Source of the DNA: Dama dama
Taxonomy: Eukaryota > Chordata > Mammalia > Artiodactyla > Cervidae
Assembly (NCBI RefSeq): GCF_033118175.1
Contig: NW_026870889.1
Span: forward strand, 2,480,001 to 2,544,000
Length of the DNA: 64,000 nucleotides
Direction: 5' to 3'
Part shown: one piece after another, positions 47,662 through 59,600 of the stretch
Position numbering within the stretch: position 1 is the first letter of the stretch
Layout: every line of letters starts with the position of its first letter
The notes under the pieces: generated by a model
What the model was told of the DNA's origin: nothing
The model's database searches: none
Seen by the model: the letters and a program-made list of their open reading frames with translations, nothing else
Translations under genes and position numbers: made by a program

Positions 47662-50600
47662 CCCCTGTGCCTCGGGGCCAGGCAGGGGGTCCACACTCCC
47701 AGGCAAAGTCAGAACCACATGCACACGTCTGTTCCTGCCCCCTGCACCGGCAGAGAGCTCGGGGGAGCCAGAGTCTGTCAGGCAGCTGCTGGGCTGGTGG
47801 CCTGTGTGGGAAGGGGCAGAGCCGACCTAGGGGCAAGTTGGGCCTCATGCTCTCCCTGCTGCCCTGAGGATGCTGGGCCAAAGAGGTCTTGGACATCCAG
47901 CCCTTTGCTGGTCCCTTCCATCTGACGAGGCCCTCTGAGCTCCAGCACCTTGCAGTGTGGAGACAGACCCTGCCAGCAACCTCCTCTACAAGGAGGCCTC
48001 AACCGAGGCCTAGTCCCAGGGAAAGGCACCAGCGGGGATGAACCTGGGGAGGCGCCCGGGAATGTCTGGACCCAGTCCCCGCAGCCTGCCCCTTGGTGGG
48101 GCAGTACCCCCGGAGGCCAGGAAGGTCTGGGCAAGTCTGGCCTGGGGCAGGGGCCCTGCTGGGTCCTGCCCATGGCCTGTGGGGCCTCTGAGCATGAGCG
48201 GCCCTCTCCCGCTGGAAGACCTCCCCGGCTGCCTCCAAAGGCCGATTTGACAACACTCGCGCCCGCTGTTCCCGCCAGGCACGCACAATGCTCCCAAGCC
48301 CGGGAAAAAAGCGCTTCGGGGTGGTGCTCTCACCGGGCCCTTGCCCCTGAGCCTGGGGGCAATGCAGGGGGAACACACTCCCAGGCCAAGGCAGAACCAC
48401 ATGCACACGTCTGTTCCTGGTCCCTGCACCGGCAGAGAGCTCGGGGGAGCCAGAGTATGCGAGGCAGCTGCTGGGCTGGCGGCCTGTGTGGAGAGGGGCA
48501 GAGCCGACCTAGGGGCAAGTTGGGCCTCTTGCTCTCCCTGCTGCCCTGAGGCTGCTGGGCAAAAGAGTTCTTGGGCATCCAGCCCCTTGCTGGTCCCTTC
48601 CCTCTGATGAGGCCCTCTGAGCTCCAGCACCTTGCAGTGTGGAGACAGCCCCTGCCAGCAACCTCCTCTCCAAGGAGGCCTCAACCGAGTCCTAGGCCTA
48701 GGGGAAAGGCACCAATGAGGATGAGCTTGGGGAGGCGCCCGGCCATGTCTGGACCCAGTCCCCGCAGCCTGCCCCTTGGTGGGGCAGTACCCCCGGAGGC
48801 CAGGAAAGTCTGGGCAAGGCTGCCAGGGGCAGGGACACTGCTGGGTCCTGCCCCTGGCCTGTGGGGCGTCTGAGCAAAACCGGCACTCTCCCGCTGGAAG
48901 ACCTCCCCGTCTGCCTCCAAAGGACGGTTTGCAAGCACTCCCACCCTCTGTTCCCGCCAGGCACGCACAATGCTCCCAAGCCCGGGAGAAAAGCGCTTCG
49001 GGGTGGTGCTCTCCTCGGGCCCTTGCCCCTGAGCCTGGGGGCCAGGCAGGTGGAACACACTCCCAGGCCAAGGCAGAACCACATGCACACGTCTGTTCCT
49101 GCCCCCTACACCGGCAGAGAGCTCGGGGGAGCCAGAGACTGCCAGGCAGCTGCTGGGCTGGCCGCCTGTGTGGGAAGTGGCAGAGCCGACCTAGGGGCAA
49201 GTTTGGCCTCTTGTTTTCCCTGCTGCCCTGAGGCTGCTGGGCCAAAGAGGTCTTGGGCAACCAGCCCCTTGCTGGTCCCTTCCCTCTGACCAGGCCCTCT
49301 GAGCTCCAGCACCTTGCAGTGTGGAGACAGCCCCTGCCAGCAACCTCCTCTCCAAGGAGGCCTCAACCGAGGCCTAGGCCCAGGGGAAAGGCACCAGCGG
49401 GGATGAGCCTGGGGAGGCGCCCGGGCATGTCTGGACCCAGTCCCCGCAGCCTGCCCCTTGGTGGGGCAGTACCCCCGGAGGCCAGGAAGGTCTGGGAAAG
49501 GCTGGCCAGGGGCAGGGGACCTGCTGGGTCCTGCCCCTGGCCTGTGGGGCCTCTGAGCACAACCGGCCCTCTCCCACTGGAAGACCTCCCCGGCTGCTCC
49601 AGAGGCCAGTTTACAAGCACTCCCGCCCACTGTTCCCGCCAGGCGCGCACAATGCTCCCAAGCCCGGGAGAAAAGCGCTTCGGGGTGGTGCTCTCTCCGG
49701 GCCCTTGCCCCTGAGCCTGGGGGCCAGGCAGGGTGAACACACTCCCAGGCCAAGGCAGAACGAGATGCAAACGTCTGTTCCTGCCCCCTACACCGGCAGA
49801 GAGCTCGGGGGAGCCAGAGACTGCCAGGCTGCTGCTGGGCTGGCTGCCTGTGTGGGACGGGGCACAGCCGACCTAGGGGCAAGTTGGGCCTCTTTCTCTC
49901 CCTGCTGCCCTGAGGCTGCTGGGTCAAAGAGGTCTTGGGCATCCACCCCTTTGCTGGTCCCTTCCCTCTGACGAGGCCCGCTGAGCTCCAGCACCTTGCA
50001 GTGTGGAGACCGCCCCTGCCAGCAACCTTCTCTCCAAAGAGGCCTCAACCGAGGCCTACGCCCAGGGGAAAAGCACCAGCGGGGATGATCCTGGGGAGGC
50101 GCACGGACATGTCTGGACCCAGTCCCCGCAGCCTGCCCCTTGGTGGGGCAGTACCCCCAGAGGCCAGGAAGGTCTGGTCAAGGCTGGCCAGGGGCAGGGG
50201 CCCTGCTGGGTCCTGCCCCTGGCCTGTGGGGCCTCTGAGCACAACCGGCCCTCTCCTACTGGAAGACCTCCCCGGCTGCCTCCAAAGGGCAGTTTGCAAG
50301 CGCTCCCGCCCACTGTTCCCAGCAGGTGTGCACAATGCTCCCAAGCCCGGGAGAAAAGCGCTTCAGGGTGCTGCTCTCTCCTGGCCCTTGCCCCTGAGCC
50401 TGGGGGCACGGCATGGTGTCCACTCTCCCAGGCCAAGGCAGAACCACATGCACACGTCTGATCTGCCCCCTGCAACGGCAGAGAGCTCGGGGAAGCCAGA
50501 GTCTGCCAGGCAGCTGCTCGGCTGGCCGCCTGTGTGGGAAGGGGCAGAGCCGACCTAGGGGCAAGTTGGGCCTCTTGCTCTCCCTGCTGCCCTGAGGCTG

Positions 50601-53600
50601 CTGGGCCAAAGAGGTCTTGGGCATCCAGCCCCTTGCTGGTCCCTTCCCTCTGACGAGGCCCTCTGAGCTCCAGAACCTTGCAGTGTGGAGACAACCCCTG
50701 CCAGCAATCTCCTCTCCAAGGAGGCCTCAACCGAGGCCTAGGCCCACGGGAAAGGCACCAGCGGGGTTGAGCCAGGGGAGGCGCCCGGGCATGTCTGGAC
50801 CCTGTCCCCGCAGCCTGCCCCTTGGTGGGGCAGTACCCACGGAGGCCAGGAAGGTCTGGGCAAGGCTGGCCAGGGGCAGGGGCCCTGCTGGGTCCTGCCC
50901 CTGGCCTGTGGGGCCTCTGAGCACAACCGGCCCTCTCCCACTGGAAGACCTCCCCGGCTGCATCCAAAGGCCGGTTTGCAAGCACTCCCGCCCACTGTTC
51001 CCGCCAGGCACGCACAATGCTCCCAAGCCCGGGAGAAAAGCGCTTCGGGGTGGTGCTCTCTCCGGGCCCTTGCCCCTGAGCCTGGGGGCCAGGCAGGGGG
51101 AACACACTCCCAGGCCAAGGCAGAACGACATGCACACGTCTGTTCCTGCCCCCTACACCGGCAGAGAGCTCGGGGGAGCCAGAGACTGCCAGGCTGCTGC
51201 TGGGCTGGCTGCCTGTGTGGGACGGGGCAGAGCCGACCTAGGGGCAAGTTGGGCCTCTTGCTCTCCCTGCTGCCCTGAGGCTGCTGGGTCAAAGAGGTCT
51301 TGGGCATCCAGCCCTTTGCTGGTCCCTTCCCTCTGACGAGGCCCTCTGAGCTCCAGCACCTTGCAGTGTGGAGACAGCCCCTGCCAGCAACCTCCTCTCC
51401 AAAGAGGCCTCAACCGAGGCCTAGGCCCAGGGGAAAGGCACCAGCGGGGATGATCCTGGGGAGGCGCACGGACATGTCTTGACCCAGCCCCGCAGCCTGC
51501 CCCTTGGTGGGGCAGTTCCCCCGGAGGCCAGGAAAGTCTGGGCAAGGCTGGCCAGGGGCAGGGGCCCTGCTGCGTCCTGCCCCTGGCCTGTGGGGCCTCT
51601 GAGCACAACCAGCCCTCTCCCACTGGAAGACCTCCCCGGCTGCCTCCAAAGGCCGGTTTGCAAGCGCTCCTGCCCACTGTTCCCAGCAGGCGTGCACAAT
51701 GCTCCCAAGCCCGGGAGAAAAGCGCTTAAGGGTGGTGCTCTCTCCGGACCCTTGCCCCTGAGCCTGGGGGCAAGGCAGGGTGTCCACATTCCCAGGCCAA
51801 GGCAGAACCACATGCACACGTCTGATCTGCCCCCTGCACCGGCAGAGAGCTCAGGGGAGCCAGAGTCTGTCAGGCAGCTGCTGGGCTGGCCGCCTGTGTG
51901 GGAAGGGGCAGAGCAGACCTAGGGACCTGTTGGGCCTCTTGCTCTCCCTGCTGCCCTGAGGCTGCTGGGCCAAAGAGGTCTTGGGCATCCAGCCCCTTGC
52001 TGGTCCCTTCCCTCTGACGAGGCCCTCTGAGCTCCAGCACCTTGCAGTGTGGAGACAGCCCCTGCCAGCAACCTCCTCTCCAAGGAGGCCTCAAGCGAGG
52101 CCTAGGCCCAGGTGAAAGGCACCAGCGGGGATGAGCCAGTGGAGGCGCCCGGGCATGTCTGGACCCAGTCCCCTCAGGCTGCCGCTTGGTGGGGCAGTAC
52201 CCCCGGAGGCCAGGAAGGTCTGGGCAAGGCTGGCCAGGGGCAGGGGCCCTGCTGGGTCCTTCCCCTGGCCTGTGGGGCCTCTGAGCACAACCGGCCCTCT
52301 CCCGCTGGAAGACCTCCCCGGCTGCCTCCAAAGGCCGATTTGGCAACACTCCCGCTCGCTGTTCCCGCCAGGCACGCACAATGCTCCCAAGCCTGGGAGA
52401 AAAGCGCTTCGGGGTGGTGCTCTCTCCGGACCCTTGCCCCTGAGCCTGGGGGCAATGCAGGGGGAACACACTCCCAGGCCAAGGCAGAACCACATGCACA
52501 CGTCTGTTCCTGCCCCCTGCACCGGCAGAGAGCTCGGGGGAGCCAGAATCTGCCAGGCAGCTGCTGGGTTGGCCGCCTGTGTGGGAAGGGGCAGAGCCGA
52601 CCTAGGGGCAAGTTGGGCCTCTTGCTCTCCCTGCTGCCCTGAAGCTGCTGGGACAAAGAGGTCTTGGGCATCCAGCCCGTTGCTGGACTCTTCCCTCTGA
52701 CGACGCCCTCTGAGCTCCAGCACCTTGCAGTGTGGAGACAGCCCCTGCCAGCAACCTACTCTCCAAGGAGGCCTAAACCGAGGCCTAGGCCCAGGGGAAA
52801 GGCACCAGGGGGGATGAGCCAGGGGAGGCGCCCGGGCATGTCTGGACCCAGTCCCCGCAGCCTGCCCCTGGGTGGGGCAGTACCCCCGGAGGCCAGGAAG
52901 GTCTGGGCAAGGCTGGCCAGGGGCAGGGGCCCTGCTGGGTCCTGCCCATGGCCTGTGGGGCCTCTGAGCACAATCGGCCCTCTCCCGCTGGAAGACCTCC
53001 CCGGCTGCCTCCAAAGGCCAGTTTGCCAACACTCCTGCCCGCTGTTCCCGCCAGGCACGCACAATGCTCCCAAGCCCCGGAGAAAAGCACTTCGGGGTGG
53101 TGCTCTCTCCGGGCCCTTGCCCCTGAGCCTGTGGGCAAGGCAGGGGCAACACACACCCAGACCAAGGCAGAACCACATGCACACGTCTGTTCCTGTCCCC
53201 TGCACCGGCAGAGAGCTCGGGGGAGCCAGAGTCTCTCAGGCAGGTGCTGGGCTGGCTGCCTGTGTGGGAAGGGGCAGAGCCGACCTAGGGGCAAGTTGGG
53301 CCTCTTGCTCTCCCTGCTGCCCTGAGGCTGCTGGGCCAAAGGGGTCTTGGGCATCCAGCCCCTTACTGGTCCCTTCCCTCTGACGAGGCCCTCTGAGCTC
53401 CAGCACCTTGCAGTGTGGAGACAGCACCTGCCAGCAACCTCCTCTCCAAGGAGGCCTCAACCGAGGCCTAGGCCCAGGGAAAAGGCAGCAGCGGGGTTGA
53501 GCCGGTGGAGGCGCACGGGCATGTCTGGACCCAGTCCCCGCAGCCTGCCCCTTGGTGGGGCAGTACCCCCGGAGGCCAGGAAGGTCTGGGCAAGGCTGCC

Positions 53601-56600
53601 CAGGGGCAGGGGCCCTGCTGGGTCCTGCCCCTGGCCTGTGGGCCCTCTGAGCACAACCGGCCCTCTCCCACTGGAAGACCTCCCCGGCTGCCTCCAAAGG
53701 CCGGTTTGCCAACACTCCCGCCCGCTGTTCCCGCCAGGCACGCACAATGCTCCCAAGCCCGGGAGAAAAGCGCTTCGGGGTGTTGCTCTCTCCGGGCCCT
53801 TGCCCCTGAGCCTGGGGTCCAGGCAGTGGGTCCACACTCCCAGGCCAAGGCAGAAACACATGCACACGTCTGTTCCTGCCCCCTGCACCGGCAGAGAGCT
53901 CGGGGGAGCCACAGTCTGTCAGGCAGCTGCTGGGCTGGCCGCCTGTGTGGCAAGGGGCAGAGCCGACCTAGGGTCAAGTTGGGCCTCTTGCTCTCCCTGC
54001 TGCCCTGAGGCTGCTGGGCCAAAGAGGTCTTGGGCATCCAGCCCCTTGCTGGTCCCTTCCCTCTGACGAGGCCCTCTGAGCTCCAGCACCTTGCAGTGTG
54101 GAGAGAGCCCCTGCCAGCAACCTCCTCTCCATGGAGCCCTCAACCGAGGCCTAGGACCAGGGGAAAGGCACCAGCGGGGATGAGCCTGGGGAGGAGCCTG
54201 GGCATGTCTGGACCCAGTCCCCGCAGCTTGCCCCTTGGTGGGGCAGTACCCCCGGAGGCCAGGAAGGTCTGGGCAAGGCTGGCCAGAGGCAGGGGCCCTG
54301 CTGGGTCCTGCCCCTGGCCTGTGGGGCCTCTGAGCACAACCGGCCCTCTCCCGCTGGAAGACCTCCCCGGCTGCCTCCAAAGGCCGGTTTGCCAACACTC
54401 CCGCCCACTGTTCCCACCAGGCGCGCACAATGTTCCCAAGCCCAGGAGAAAAGCGCTTCGGGGTGGTGCTCTCTCCGGGCCCTTGCCCCTGAGCCTGGGG
54501 GCCAGGCAGGGGGAACACACTCCCAGGCCAAGGCAGAACGACATGCACACGTCTGTTTTTGCGCCCTGCACCGGCAGAGAGCTCGGGGGAGCCAGAGACT
54601 GCCAGCTGCTGCTGGGCTGGCTGCCTGTGTGGGACGGGTCAGAGCCGACCTAGGGGCAAGTTTGTCCTCTTGCTCTCCCTGCTGCCCTGAGGCTGCTGGG
54701 TCAAAGAGGTCTTGGGCATCCAGCCCTTTGCTGGTCCCTTCCCTCTGACGAGGCCCTCTGAGCTCCAGCACCTTGCAGTGTGGAGACAGCCCCTGCCAGC
54801 AACCTCCTCTCCAAGGAGGCCTAAACCGAGGCCTAGGCCCAGGGGAAAGGCACCAGCGGGGATGAGCCTGGGGAGGCGCCCGGGCATGTCTGGACCCAGT
54901 CCCTGCAGCCTGCCGCTTGGTGGGGAAGTACCCCCTGAGGCCAGGAAGGTCTGGGAAATGCTGGCCAGGGGCAGGGGACCTGCTGGGTCCTGCCCCTGGC
55001 CTGTGGGGCCTCTGAGCACATCCGGCCCTCTCCCACTGGAAGACCTCCCCGGCTACCTCCAAAGTCCGGTTTGCCAACACTCCCGCCCGCTGTTCCCGCC
55101 AGGCACGCACAATGCTCCCAAGCCCGGGAGAAAAGCGCTTCGGGGTGGTGCTCTCTCCGGGCCCTTGCCCCTGAGCCTGGGGGCAAGGCAGGGGGAACAC
55201 ACTCCCAGGTCAAGGCAGAACCACATGCCCACGTCTGTTCCTGTCCCGTGCACCGGCAGAGAGCTTGGGGAAGCCAGAGTCTGTCAGGCAGCTGCTGGGT
55301 TGGCCGCCTGTGTGGGAAGGGGCAGAGCCGCCCTAGGGGCAAGTTGGGCCTCTTGCTCTCCCTGCTGCCCTGAGGCTGCTGGGCCAAAGACGTCTTGGGC
55401 ATCCAGCCCCTTACTGGTCCCTTCCCTCTGACGAGGCCCTCTCAGCTCCAGCACCTTGCAGTGTGGAGACAGCCCCTGCCAGCAACCTCCTCTCCAAGGA
55501 GGCCTCAACCGAGGCCTAGGCCCAGGGGAAAGGCACCAGCGGGGATGAGCCTGGTGAGGCGCCCGGGCATGTCTGGACCCAGTCCCCGCAGCCTGCCCCT
55601 TGGTGGGGCAGTACCCCCGGAGGCCAGGAAGGTCTGGGCAAGGCTGGCCAGGGGCAGGGGCCCTGCTGGGTCCTGCCCCTGGCCTGTGGGGCCTCTGAGC
55701 ACAACCGGCCCTCTCCCACTGGAAGACTTCCCCGGCTGCCTCCAAAGGCCAGTTTTCCTACACTCCTGCCCGCTGTTCCCGCCAGGCACGCACAATGCTC
55801 CCAAGCCCGGGAGAAATGCGCTTCGGGGTGGTGCTCTCTCCGGGCCCTTGCCCCTGAGCCTGTGGGCAAGGCAGGGGGAACACACTCCCAGACCAAGGCA
55901 GAACCACATGCACACGTCTGTTCCTGTCCCCTGCACCGGCAGAGAGCTCGGGGGAGCCAGAGTCTCTCAGGCAGGTGCTGGGCTGGCCGCCTGTGTGGGA
56001 AAGGGCAGAGCCGACCTAGGGGCAAGTTGGGCCTCCTGCTCTCCCTGCTGCCCTGAGGCTGCTGGGCCAAAGACGTCTTGGGCATCCAGCCCCTTACTGG
56101 TCCCTTCCCTCGAACGAGGCCCTCTGAGCTCCAGCACCTTGCAGTGTGGAGCCAGCACCTGCCAGCAATCTCCTCTCCAAGGAGGCCTCAACCGAGGCCT
56201 AGGCCCAGGGGAAAGGCACCAGCGGGGTTGAGCCAGGGGAGGCGCCCGGGCATGTCTGGACCCTGTCCCCGCAGCCTGCCCCTTGGTGGGGCAGTACCCC
56301 CGGAGGCCAGGAAGGTCTGGGCAAGGCTGGCCAGGGGCAGGGGCCCTGCTGGGTCCTGCCCCTGGCCTGTGGGGCCTCTGAGCACAACCGGCCCTCTCCC
56401 ACTGGAAGACCTCCCCGGCTGCCTCCAAAGGCCGGTTTGCAAGCACTCCCGCCCACTGTTCCCACCTGGCGCGCACAATGCTCCCAAGCCCGGGAGAAAA
56501 GCGCTTCGGGGTGGTGGTCTCTCCGGGCCCTTGCCCATGAGCCTGCGGGCCAGGCAGGGGATCCACATTCCCAGGCCAAGGCAGAACCACATGCCCACGT

Positions 56601-59600
56601 CTGTTCCTGCCCCCTACACCGGCAGAGAGCTGGGGGGAGCCAGAGTCTGTCAGGCAGCTGCTGGGCTGGCCGCCTGTGTGGGAAGGGGCAGAGCCGACCT
56701 AGGGGCAAGTTGGGCCTCTTGCTCTCCCTGCTGCCCTGAGGCTGCTGGGCCAAAGAGGTCTTGGGCATCCAGCCGCTTACTGGTCCCTTCCCTCTGACGA
56801 GGCCCTCTGAGCTCCAGCACCTTGCAGTGTGGAGACAGCCCCTGCCAGCAACCTCCTCTCCAAGGAGGCCTCAACCGAGTCCTAGGACCAGGGGAAAGGC
56901 ACCAGCGGCGATGAGCCTGGGGAGGCGCCCGGGCATGTCTGGACCCAGTCCCCGCAGCCTGCTCCTTGGTGGGGCAGTACCCCCGGAGGCCAGGAAGGTC
57001 TGGGCAAGGCTGGCCAGGGGCAGGGGCCCTGCTGTGTCCTGCCCCTGGCCTGTGGGGCCTCTGAGCACAACCGGCCCTCTCCCACTGGAAGACCTCCGCG
57101 GCTGCCTCCAAAGGCCGGTTTGCCAACACTCCCGCCCGCTGTTCCCGCCAGGCACGCACAATGCTCCCAAGCCCGGGAGAAAAGCGCTTCGGGGTGTTGC
57201 TCTCTCCGGGCCCTTGCCCCTGAGCGTGGGGGCCAGGCAGTGTGTCCACACTCCCAGACCAAGGCAGAACCACATGCACACGTCTGTTCCTGACCCCTTC
57301 ACCGGCAGAGAGCTCGGGGGAGCCAGAGTCTGTCAGGCAGCTGCTGGGCTGGCCGCCTGTGGGGGAAGGGGCAGAGCCGACCTAGGGGCAAGTTGGGCCT
57401 CTTGCTCTCCCTGCTGCCCTGAGGCTGCTGGGCCAAAGACGTCTAGGGCATCCAGCCCCTTACTGGTCCCTTGACTCTGACGAGGCCCTCTGAGCTCCAG
57501 CACCTTGCAATGTGGGGACAGCACCTGCCAGCAATCTCCTCTCCAAGGAGGCCTCAACCGAGGCCTAGGCCCAGGGGAAAGGCACCAGCGGGGTTGAGCC
57601 AGGGGAGGCGCCCGGGCATGTCTGGAACCTGTCCCCGCAGCCTGCCCCTTGGTGGGGCAGTACCCCCGGAGGCCAGGAAGGTCTGGGCAAGGTTGGCCAG
57701 GGGCAGGGGCCCTGCTGGGTCCTGCCCCTGGCCTGTGGGGCCTCTGAGCACAACCGGCCCTCTCCCACTGGAAGACCTCCCCGGATGCCTCCAAAGGCCG
57801 GTTTGCAAGCACTCCCGCCCACTGTTCCCACCAGGCAGGCACAATGCTCCCAAGCCCGGGAGAAAAGCGCTTCAGGGTGGTGGTCTCTCCGGGCCCTTGC
57901 CCCTGAGCCTGGGGGCCAGGAAGGGGATCCACAGTCCCAGGCCAAGGCAGAACCACATACACACGTCTGTTCCTGCCCCCTCCACCGGCAGAGAGCTGGG
58001 GGGAGCCAGAGTCTGTCAGGCAGCTGCTGGGCTGGCCGCCTGTGGGGGAAGGGGCAGAGCCGACCTAGGGGCAAGTTGGGCCTCTTGCTCTCCCTGCTGC
58101 CCTGAGGCTGCTGGGCCAAAGAGGTCTTGGGCATCCAGCCCCTTGCTGGTCCCTTCCCTCTGACGAGGCCCTCTGAGCTCCAGCACCTTGCAGTGTGGAG
58201 ACAGCCCCTGCCAGCAACCTCCTCTCCAAGGAGGCCTCAACCGAGGCCTAGGCCCAGGGGAAAGGCACCAGCGGGGATGAGCCAGTGGAGGCACCCGGGC
58301 ATGTCTAGACCCAGTCCCCGCAGCCTGCCCCTTGGTGGCTCAGTACCCCCGGAGGCCAGGAAGGTCTGGGCAAGGCTGGCCAGGGGCAGGAGCCCTGCTG
58401 GGTCCTGCCCCTGGCCAGTGGGGCCTCTGAGCACAACCGGCCCTCTCCCACTGGAAGACCTCCCCGGCTGCCTCCAAAGGCCGGTTTGCCAACACTCCCG
58501 CCCGCTGTTCCCGCCAGGCACGCACAATGCTCCCAAGCCCGGGAGAAACGCGCTTCGGGGTGTTGCTCTCTCCGGGCCCTTGCCCCTGAGCCTGGGGTCC
58601 AGGCAGTGGGTACACACTCCCAGACCAAGGCAGAACCACATGAACACGTCTGTTCCTGACCCCTGCACCGGCAGAGAGCTCGGGGGAGCCAGAGTCTGTC
58701 AGGCAGCTGCTGGGTTGGCTGCCTGTGTGGGAAGGGGCAGAGCCGACCTAGGGGCAAGTTGGGCCTCTTGCTCTCCCTGCTGCCCTGAGGCTGCTGGGCC
58801 AAAGAGGTCTTGGGCATCCAGCCCCTTGCTGGTCCCTTCCCGCTGACGAGGCCCTCTTAGCTCTAGCATCTTGCAGTGTGGAGACAGCCCCTGCCAGCAA
58901 CCTCCTCTCCAAGGAGGCCTCAACCGAGGCCTAGGACTAGGGGAAAGGCACCAGCGGGGCTGAGCCTCGGGAGGCGCCCGGGCATGTCTGGACCCAGTCC
59001 CCGCAGCCTGCCCCTTGGTGGGGTAGTACCCCCGGAGGCCAGGAAGGTCTGGGCAAGGCTGCCAGGGGCAGGGACACTGCTGGGTCCTGCCCCTGGCCTG
59101 TGGGGCGTCTGAGCACAACCGGCACTCTCCCGCTGGAAGACCTCCCCGTCTGCCTCCAAAGGCCGGTTTGCAAGCACTCCCGCCCGCTGTTCCCGCCAGG
59201 CGTGCACAATGCTCCCAAGCCCGGGAGAAAAGCGCTTCGGGGTGGTGCTCTCTCCGGGCCCTTGCCCCTGAGCCTGGGGGCCAGGCAGGGGGAACACACT
59301 CCCAGACCAAGGCAGAACCACATGCACACGTCTGTTCCTGCCCCCTACACCGGCAGAGAGCTCGGGGGAGCCAGAGACTGCCAGGCTGCTGCTGGGCTGG
59401 CTGCCTGTGTGGGACGGGGCAGAGCCGACCTAGGGGCAAGTTGGGCCTCTTGCTCTCCCTGCTGCCCTGAGGCTGCTGGGCCAAAGAGGTCTTGGGCATC
59501 CAGCCCCTTGCTGGTCCCTTCCCTCTGACGAGGCCCTCTGAGCTCCAGCACCTTGCAGTGTGGAGACAGCCCCTGCCAGCAACCTCCTCTCCAAGGAGGC

